From: Clostridia bacterium
Lineage (GTDB): Bacteria; Bacillota; Clostridia; Oscillospirales; Acutalibacteraceae
DNA length: 8,313 bases
Assembly: GCA_900759575.1 (NCBI GenBank)
Contig: CAAEVU010000123.1
Span: 1 to 8,313, forward strand
Reading direction: 5' to 3'
In this document: positions 1-5,237 of the stretch, in pieces
Layout of the letters: each line of letters starts with the position of its first letter
Numbering within the stretch: the stretch's first letter is position 1
Program-made: the position numbers and the translations under genes
The notes under the pieces: generated by a model
Seen by the model: the letters and a program-made list of their open reading frames with translations, nothing else
Databases searched by the model: none
Told to the model about the DNA's origin: nothing

Positions 1-504
1 GTAGCCGGCCATTCCCGTATGGGTAAGACGGCGCTTTTGGCGGGGGCACTGGACCGGCGGGTCCAATATGTGTTTTCCAATGAATCCGGCTGTTCCGGGG
101 CAGCGCTTTACCGGGGTAAGACCGGGGAAACCGCCAAAGATATTTGGAGCAGATTTCCTTATTGGTTCTGTCCCCAGTTTGAGCAATGTACCGGTGACCC
201 GGAAACGCTGGACTTTGACCAGCATTTTCTCCTGTCCGCCATCGCTCCCCGAAAGTTGTATGTGTGCAGCGCCCAGGAGGACCTTTGGTCCGATCCCGCT
301 GGGGAACTGCGGGGTTGTCAGGCCGCGTCGGCAGCCTATGAAGCTTTGGGTCTGCCAGGTTTGATCCTGGAGGACAGCCAACCGCAGGTTGGAAAAGTGT
401 ATCACCAGGGGAATATAGGCTACCACCTGCGCAGTGGGAGCCATTTTCTCAGCCGGGAAGATTGGCAGAAGTTTGCCCTATTTTTCCAACGGCACAGATC
501 TTGA
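1..504 (+). CDS. CE15 glucuronoyl-esterase-like alpha/beta hydrolase, C-terminal part (5' end outside window)
   Basis: Open from base 1, so the N-terminus lies outside the window; 167 residues are visible. The family (carbohydrate esterase 15, alpha/beta-hydrolase fold) cleaves esters of 4-O-methyl-glucuronic acid that link xylan to lignin; bacterial members have also been called acetyl xylan esterases. Seen here: the nucleophile elbow GHSRMGK with Ser5, an NESG motif with Glu28 that is 23 residues after Ser as in characterised CE15 enzymes, a GAAL/FPYWF block, the IAPRKLYV strand followed by EDLWSDP (Asp94, a second candidate acid), and the catalytic His148 in GSHFLSREDW. All triad residues are present, so the enzyme should be active. 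A signal peptide cannot be judged. No terminator follows the stop; transcription may run on into the tRNA and end at the hairpin at 689-735. Family assignment is firm, exact substrate is inferred. Confidence 0.88.
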   Translation, partial: VAGHSRMGKTALLAGALDRRVQYVFSNESGCSGAALYRGKTGETAKDIWSRFPYWFCPQFEQCTGDPETLDFDQHFLLSAIAPRKLYVCSAQEDLWSDPAGELRGCQAASAAYEALGLPGLILEDSQPQVGKVYHQGNIGYHLRSGSHFLSREDWQKFALFFQRHRS

Positions 505-536
505 ACAGAGCCTGATAGAAATTTGCTGTATTCCCC

Positions 537-565
537 TTGTCAAACCGGGGAGAACGTGGTAGAAT
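537..565 (+). promoter_or_regulatory. Sigma-A promoter of the tRNA gene
   Basis: TTGTCA (537-542) and TAGAAT (560-565) are separated by exactly 17 bases, each close to the sigma-A consensus. Transcription would start near 572, about 30 bases ahead of the mature tRNA. This lets the tRNA be made independently of the esterase gene upstream. Confidence 0.65.
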
Positions 566-582
566 TATTCAGTTATATTCTC

Positions 583-599
583 TGGGGGCAGTGCCCCCA
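583..599 (+). other. G/C hairpin in the tRNA leader
   Basis: TGGGGGC (583-589) and GCCCCCA (593-599) are perfect inverted arms with a three-base AGT loop. The hairpin ends four bases before the tRNA 5' end at 604 and lies inside the predicted primary transcript. No T-run follows, so it is not a standard intrinsic terminator. It may cap or position the 5' leader for processing, or may have no function. Confidence 0.5.
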
Positions 600-603
600 A
601 TGA

Positions 604-680
604 GGACCATTAGCTCAGTTGGTTAGAGCAGTCGGCTCATAACCGATCGGTCCGGGGTTCGAGTCCCTGATGGTCCACCA
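604..680 (+). tRNA. tRNA with CAU anticodon, probably tRNA-Ile2 (alternative: elongator tRNA-Met)
   Basis: A complete 77-base cloverleaf. The acceptor arms GGACCAT and ATGGTCC pair fully; the D arm is GCTC/GAGC; the anticodon stem GTCGG/CCGAT encloses loop CTCATAA (anticodon CAT); the T arm CGGGG/CCCTG encloses TTCGAGT; the discriminator is A and the CCA end is encoded. CAU can mean elongator Met, or Ile2, in which TilS converts the wobble C to lysidine so that AUA is read. The acceptor stem has C4-G69 and C5-G68, the pairs recognised by TilS in E. coli tRNA-Ile2, and the CTCATAA loop resembles the Bacillus Ile2 species as I recall it. I therefore favour Ile2, while the tRNA itself is near certain. 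It has its own promoter and terminator. Confidence 0.95.
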
Positions 681-688
681 AACATAGC

Positions 689-735
689 AAATCCGAACTT
701 TGCGTCTATTGGCGTAGAGTTCGGATTTATTTTTT
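689..735 (+). terminator. Intrinsic terminator of the tRNA gene
   Basis: AAATCCGAACT (689-699) is a perfect inverted match to 718-728, and the stem continues inward with G-U wobbles to C706-G711, leaving the four-base loop TATT. That gives about 18 pairs, followed by a T-run (730-735). It begins nine bases after the CCA end and probably also ends readthrough from the esterase gene. Confidence 0.9.
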
Positions 736-866
736 GCTGAAAAGCCAGCGGATGTGTTTGAATATACTAGATAGGAAATTGTTTTTGAAAAAGGTGTAGT
801 AAAGCAAAAAGGAAATATTTGTAAATTAGTGGCCCTGGTTTTGTGTGCGTTTTATAGTAGAATTAC

Positions 867-895
867 TTGATTAAATTGTAGTACAATGATAAAAT
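867..895 (+). promoter_or_regulatory. Candidate promoter of the SLH beta-helix gene
   Basis: TTGATT (867-872) and TAAAAT (890-895) are 17 bases apart, matching sigma-A consensus at 4/6 and 5/6. Transcription would start near 902, giving an untranslated leader of about 120 bases. The rest of the 736-1025 gap is AT-rich and shows no gene. A second -10-like word (TACAAT, 882-887) lies nearby without a well-spaced -35. Confidence 0.45.
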
Positions 896-1025
896 TATGT
901 TATTAAGAAGATGTGGATAGAAAAAGCAGAACCAGAGAGGGACAAATTACAGATTCCGTCCAGAAAGGAGGCAAATAAAACACTTTTCCACCATAACACC
1001 AACAATCAGAAGAGTGAGGAGTGAA

Positions 1026-4000
1026 ATGACATCTATGAAAAAAAGACTACTTTCTATTGCGCTAAGTTTTTGCTTGCTGCTGACTTTCATCCCCACCGTT
1101 GCCTCGGCAGAGGAGCCGAAGACAATGGATTTCGGAGAATTTCTGAAAGCGGTTGCAGCTGCAAACTATAACTATGATGGCAAGGGCGTAACAGTTCGTT
1201 GGGAACCTTCTTCTGCCTGTACCAATACTGTCTCGGGGCATAAGTGCCTTTTCGGAGAAGAAGCGCCAAAGGCAGATGGGAACACACCCCAGCGGCTTCA
1301 GGAACCCAATCTGCAGTATCAGATTTTTGATACACAGACTGATATTTCCATTTCCAATGTGAATTTTGAATTCGTTCCCAAGGAAATTACTCTTTGTGCC
1401 AATAACGAATGGAAAGGACAAGGCACAGCGGAGCAGTATAGAAATGCGGAAATGCAGCTGTTAAATACCGGCGATGTGACCTTCACAAATTGTAAATTCG
1501 ATAAGGTGATTGTCAGTCCCTTTAGCAGTACGACAACATCCACGTTCACGGAATGCGAATTCAAAAATGTATATAACGCGTATGCGTTGAAAGATGTCCA
1601 TTCCGCGAATTTGATCGTGTCTAGTTGCACCTTTGATACTTGTGGAGGCGGTATTTACCTGGAAGGATCTACTGCAAAAAAGCAGATCTCCATTACCGAA
1701 AATACTTTCACAGATATCGATACGTATGCTGCGCAAGATAAACAGAATACTCGTGGATTGATTCAATTTTCAGCGGCTGGTGACTACAGCAATGCTCGTG
1801 TCACCATTTCTGAAAACACGTCTACAGGGTCAGCCGCCATACTCAGGCAGCTGAATGATTCAGTTACTGCTGCAGTTGTAGACACGGACGCAATCGCTGC
1901 AAACAACACTTTTGATTCCATGGCTCCAATGTTTGTAGGTGGAACGTCTCTTAAAGAAAATTGCCAAATTTATGTGAATTCTGTCAGTGGAAATGATTCC
2001 GATGGAGATGGAAGCGAAACAAAGCCTTTCAAAACCATCAGTGGAGCCATGAGCAAATCCAATGCCGGTGACACGATCCTGGTCAGTGGGACCATTGGCC
2101 ATAACTTCTTCAATGGTATTACCAAGCCGGTAACCATCCAAGGGCAAGGCACGGAAAAAGTTGCTGTCACCGGTGGGGTTACTTTGCCCGCAAATGTGAA
2201 CGGAACAGTCAAATTGAGCAATTTCAGCTTCAATGGGACTTCGACCATCGATTTGTATGGGACTTCCACCGAATATGCAGGTCTTGATTTGGTGATTGAG
2301 GACTGTGCATTTACCAATGCTTCGGGTAACTGCGTGTATATCGTTCCTCAAATCAATAGCTTGACAGTGAATCATTGTGAGTTTACAGCGCCGCAGGGTG
2401 TGACTGCCTATCAGAAGCAGTATTTTATTTGGCCGTATGCAGCCAAAACGGTTACGGTAACGGATTCCATTTTTGATGGCCGTGGTATTACTCGCAGCGC
2501 AATCCATTTGGGTGAAGGTCATCCTGAAGGAACGACCGCCTTGATCAGAGGGAATATCTTCACGAATTTTGAACGTGGTGTTCAGCTCGCCTTTACAAAT
2601 TCAAAAGAAAACACGGTGACCATTGACCAGAATAATTTTGAAAATATTGCTTTGGCACCCAACACACTTTCGGCTCCTTATGAAGTGGGTACAGTGTTTG
2701 TACATGAAAACCTTGATAAGAATGGTGCTACTACAAAGGTCGCTTATACAAATAATTTCTTGACCGGCACTAGCGAACGTATTGCATATTCTGAAAACAG
2801 CACTGTCTCAGCGGACAAGCTGTTTACCCAGTTTACCGGCAATACTATTCAAGGGAAAGATGCGGGAGACTTGGAAGACAACTGGTTTGACGCCTTTGTG
2901 GCACAAATTGGCGACAGCAAGTTCAAAACTTTGGATGCAGCCATGGAAGCTGCAAAGAGTATGTCCGGCAAGGTGACGATCACTTTGCTGGCAGATGTGG
3001 ATTATACTTCTACCTTCAGCCAAACAGCTGGTGCGTCAAATACCATTTCCTTTGACCTGTCCACGGCGTCTGGCTTAACAGGCTTGACCATTCTCGGGGC
3101 CAATCAAGATGTGAAAATTATCACAGGAGTGGATGGAAATAACATCGACGGCGCCAATGGGGGAAGTACTTTGCCATACTGCCCCAAGATTACAGTAAAG
3201 CTTCCGGAAAACGCCGTGCTTACTGTGGACAATCTCACGTTCCCCAACGACTTGCAATTCGATTCCGATGGTGGAACGGTGGTTGTGCAGAATTGCGTTT
3301 TCAATGGGTCAATTTCGGGATATCCCCAGGCCAAAAAGATTTCTTACTTGAAGAATACCTTTGAGTTCAAAGGCACCGCCAGCAAGTTCTACACGAACAA
3401 CGCCTATCCTGTTTGGTATAAGAGCGATGGTGAGTTGGACTTTGTGTTTGACGGCAACACGGTCATCGGTTATCGCGGCGTGCACATCGAAACTCGAAGC
3501 AGTGAAAGCTCTGACTATAAAGTGAATATTGCAGTTGACAATAACCACTTTACGCTGAAAGATGATGAGAATTCCAACAAGGCCATCGCACTGCAGTTGG
3601 TGAAATATCTAAACGGAGAGATCTCTTTCAAGAACAACTATGTGGATGGTTACATGGCAGTGTGCTTCTTCAAGGATTTGGATGTAGTGGAGGGTGCACA
3701 GCTTACGGTAGCAAACAACTACTTGACAAATGGCTGCAAGCTGTACGGTTCCAGTGAGTGGAATCAAAACAATTCGGATGCGTTTGCTGAGAACATCATT
3801 CAAGAGCTTACAGGTGGAAGCGAGGAAAGCCAGGTTACTCCCGGACATACCACCCACAATTATGTCAATGGTGTTTGCACGATCTGTGGTGAAAGACAGC
3901 CTTCCGGCGGCGGGGTAAGCGGTTACACCGTGACTGTTCTTGCATCGGAGAACGGTTCTGTGGAAGCGTCCAGTACTCAGGTAGATGCGGGAAGCACAGT

Positions 4001-4721
4001 AACCTTGACGGTTACTCCCGATAAAGGCTATATGCTCTCCACTGTTACGGTAAAAGATGCTGCAGGAAATACGGTTGCAGTAACGGAGCAAAATGGAAAG
4101 TATGTCTTTACCATGCCCGATTCCGCCGTGACAGTTTCTGCCACCTTTAAGCCTGAGGTCAGCACATTGCCCTTTACAGATGTGGATGTGAATGACTGGT
4201 TCTATGAGGCTGTAGAGTATGTGTACGAAAACGGTATCATGGCTGGTACCAGCGCTACTACCTTTGAGCCGTCCATGGAGTTGAACAGAGCCCAGGCAGT
4301 ACAAATGCTCTACAATTTGGAGGGCCAGCCTGAAGTGACCGGGGAGTGCCCCTTTACAGACGTAGCGGCAACCCATTGGGCGATCAAAGCAATCACATGG
4401 GGTGCGGAAAACAATGTGGTAGCTGGTATGGGCCAAGAGCAGTATGCTCCCAACGATCTTGTCACTCGGGAACAGTTCGCTCAAATGCTCTACAATTACG
4501 CCAAGTACAAAGGGTACGATTTAACCGCTGCCGGCGATCTTTCCCAGTTCCCGGATGCCGATGGCATCAGCACCTGGGCAGAAGTTGCCATGGCGTGGGC
4601 CAATGGCAAGGGCTTGATCAACGGTCATGCGGATTCCGGTTTGATCGATCCTCAGGGAACCGCTCTTCGGTCCCAGGCGGCCAGCATTGTGGCCAATTTT
4701 CACCGGAATGTCATAAAGTAA
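1026..4721 (+). CDS. Secreted, SLH-anchored right-handed beta-helix surface protein
   Basis: A cell-surface protein of 1231 residues. In order: a signal peptide (MKKR basic start, hydrophobic core, likely cleavage after ASA at residue 28); a long beta-helix of repeating V-T-x-x-N/C-x-F rungs (about 90-930), with two cap-like restarts at IYVNSVSGND (315) and FVAQIGDSKF (624); a His/Cys hinge (His941, His944, Cys951, Cys954); an InlB B-repeat-like beta domain (967-1042); and three SLH domains starting at Phe1050, Phe1110 and Phe1175, which bind pyruvylated cell-wall polymer. The beta-helix resembles pectate-lyase-like or DUF1565 folds, but I see no catalytic motif, so adhesin, glycan binder or lyase all remain possible. 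ATG 1026 is chosen because GAGGAG (1016-1021) lies four bases upstream; GTG 1014 and ATG 1035 are alternatives. It is transcribed alone, between terminators, and its beta-helix part is AT-richer than its neighbours. Confidence 0.9.
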   Translation: MTSMKKRLLSIALSFCLLLTFIPTVASAEEPKTMDFGEFLKAVAAANYNYDGKGVTVRWEPSSACTNTVSGHKCLFGEEAPKADGNTPQRLQEPNLQYQIFDTQTDISISNVNFEFVPKEITLCANNEWKGQGTAEQYRNAEMQLLNTGDVTFTNCKFDKVIVSPFSSTTTSTFTECEFKNVYNAYALKDVHSANLIVSSCTFDTCGGGIYLEGSTAKKQISITENTFTDIDTYAAQDKQNTRGLIQFSAAGDYSNARVTISENTSTGSAAILRQLNDSVTAAVVDTDAIAANNTFDSMAPMFVGGTSLKENCQIYVNSVSGNDSDGDGSETKPFKTISGAMSKSNAGDTILVSGTIGHNFFNGITKPVTIQGQGTEKVAVTGGVTLPANVNGTVKLSNFSFNGTSTIDLYGTSTEYAGLDLVIEDCAFTNASGNCVYIVPQINSLTVNHCEFTAPQGVTAYQKQYFIWPYAAKTVTVTDSIFDGRGITRSAIHLGEGHPEGTTALIRGNIFTNFERGVQLAFTNSKENTVTIDQNNFENIALAPNTLSAPYEVGTVFVHENLDKNGATTKVAYTNNFLTGTSERIAYSENSTVSADKLFTQFTGNTIQGKDAGDLEDNWFDAFVAQIGDSKFKTLDAAMEAAKSMSGKVTITLLADVDYTSTFSQTAGASNTISFDLSTASGLTGLTILGANQDVKIITGVDGNNIDGANGGSTLPYCPKITVKLPENAVLTVDNLTFPNDLQFDSDGGTVVVQNCVFNGSISGYPQAKKISYLKNTFEFKGTASKFYTNNAYPVWYKSDGELDFVFDGNTVIGYRGVHIETRSSESSDYKVNIAVDNNHFTLKDDENSNKAIALQLVKYLNGEISFKNNYVDGYMAVCFFKDLDVVEGAQLTVANNYLTNGCKLYGSSEWNQNNSDAFAENIIQELTGGSEESQVTPGHTTHNYVNGVCTICGERQPSGGGVSGYTVTVLASENGSVEASSTQVDAGSTVTLTVTPDKGYMLSTVTVKDAAGNTVAVTEQNGKYVFTMPDSAVTVSATFKPEVSTLPFTDVDVNDWFYEAVEYVYENGIMAGTSATTFEPSMELNRAQAVQMLYNLEGQPEVTGECPFTDVAATHWAIKAITWGAENNVVAGMGQEQYAPNDLVTREQFAQMLYNYAKYKGYDLTAAGDLSQFPDADGISTWAEVAMAWANGKGLINGHADSGLIDPQGTALRSQAASIVANFHRNVIK
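4302..4497 (+). repeat. DNA-level repeat between SLH domains 1 and 2
   Basis: The 16-base word CAAATGCTCTACAATT occurs at 4302-4317 and again at 4482-4497, at the same place in the first and second SLH domains (both encode QMLYN). CCTTTACAGA also recurs, at 4171-4180 and 4351-4360, where each domain starts. The 180-base period equals one SLH unit. The third domain does not share these words, which suggests a more recent duplication or conversion between the first two. Confidence 0.7.
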
Positions 4722-4740
4722 GATAAAGTTAATTAAAAGA

Positions 4741-4788
4741 AAAGGTTCCCGGTTTCCCTCACAGAAGAGGAAATCGGGGACCTTTTTT
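4741..4788 (+). terminator. Bidirectional terminator between convergent genes
   Basis: Arms 4741-4757 and 4769-4785 form 17 pairs, two of them G-U, around an 11-base loop, followed by a T-run ending at 4788. On the minus strand the same stem is followed by CCTTTTCTTTTAATT, so it can also stop transcription coming from the Nudix remnant. It starts 19 bases after the SLH-protein stop. Confidence 0.9.
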
Positions 4789-4818
4789 GCTGCGACTTGG
4801 AGAAACGGAGAAGTAACT

Positions 4819-5043
4819 TTATTCCACCTCTGTGCGAATCGTAAAGGAATCCGGTAAGTGGAAAATGGCCTCTTTTAAAAAGAGGGGATAAAAGTATTCG
4901 TTTTTTAGCTGGCTAAATTCCAACCACTCAAATGTGTGGGTATGGGGACCTTCTTGCAAAGTAAAGGTATCACCTTTGGAGAGCATGATGGCACAAACGC
5001 GGTAATTGAATTTCCCTTGGTCGGTTTGATAGGTGATGTCCAT
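4819..5043 (-). CDS. Nudix hydrolase remnant with catalytic core deleted in frame (probable pseudogene)
   Basis: The 74-residue product joins two ends of a Nudix hydrolase. Residues 1-25 (MDITYQT, GKFNYRVCAIML) match the usual opening beta-strand of a common Clostridia/Bacilli Nudix type. Residues 26-74 (TFTLQEG, HTHTFEWLEF, NEYFYPLFLK, IFHLPDSFTIRTE) match its C-terminal end. The expected middle, about 80 residues including the Nudix box GX5EX7REUXEEXGU that binds magnesium and does the chemistry, is missing, and the frame is kept across the join near codons 22-26 (about 4966-4980). Full members are usually about 150-165 residues. It cannot hydrolyse nucleotides as the family does. ATG 5043 is preferred over upstream starts (the frame is open to 5142) because the family begins at MDI and a GGGAAGG element lies eight bases ahead of it. 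The family match is from memory of typical sequences, not a search. Confidence 0.7.
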   Translation of the reverse strand: MDITYQTDQGKFNYRVCAIMLSKGDTFTLQEGPHTHTFEWLEFSQLKNEYFYPLFLKEAIFHLPDSFTIRTEVE

Positions 5044-5077
5044 CGGCTTTACCTTCCCTTCAGTGTGTTTTTTTGTA

Positions 5078-5106
5078 AGTATATCATGAAGAAACCAGGG
5101 CTTCAA
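5078..5106 (-). promoter_or_regulatory. Sigma-A promoter of the Nudix remnant
   Basis: Read on the minus strand, TTGAAG (5106-5101) and TATACT (5083-5078) are exactly 17 bases apart. Transcription would start near 5071, giving a leader of about 28 bases before ATG 5043. This spot also falls inside the upstream extension of the reading frame, which supports the shorter start. Confidence 0.6.
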
Positions 5107-5161
5107 GGATAAGTAATGGAACATCACAACGAAAAAAAACAAAAATCATATGGATAACTAT

Positions 5162-5189
5162 GGAAGTTTCCCAGGAAGTTCGGTATAAT
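5162..5189 (+). promoter_or_regulatory. GH3 gene promoter with operator-like repeats
   Basis: TATAAT (5184-5189) is a perfect -10 box, and transcription would start near 5196. No good -35 box is present at 16-18 bases. That position holds GGAAGTT twice (5162-5168 and 5174-5180), with GGAA/TTCC arms reading both ways between them. This layout suggests a regulated promoter needing an activator, or one covered by a repressor, but no specific regulator can be named. Confidence 0.4.
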
Positions 5190-5237
5190 AAAAGAAAGGC
5201 CGCCCGAATTCCAAAAGACGGCTAGAAGGAGGAACCT

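Noticed and set aside
537..550. CCCC/GGGG inverted arms after the esterase stop as its terminator
   Set aside because: The stem is only four to five pairs and lacks a T-run; the region is better explained as the tRNA promoter.
656..680. tRNA 3' end as an integration site for a mobile element carrying the surface-protein gene
   Set aside because: I found no second copy of the tRNA 3' sequence in the window and no integrase or phage gene; the tRNA terminator follows directly.
1144..1157. TGAAAGCGGTTGCA, 13 of 14 matches to a CcpA cre site, inside the surface-protein gene
   Set aside because: It lies within coding sequence for LKAVAA, away from any promoter, and a single match of this type can occur by chance in 8 kb.
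3609..4484. A 291-codon minus-strand frame opposite the surface-protein C-terminus
   Set aside because: It overlaps the hinge, InlB-like and SLH domains that are clearly coded on the plus strand; its translation is low-complexity in type with no family features.
5044..5142. Upstream extension of the Nudix remnant to a 107-residue protein starting at 5142
   Set aside because: The extension covers the predicted -35/-10 promoter, and family members normally begin at the MDI-type start at 5043.
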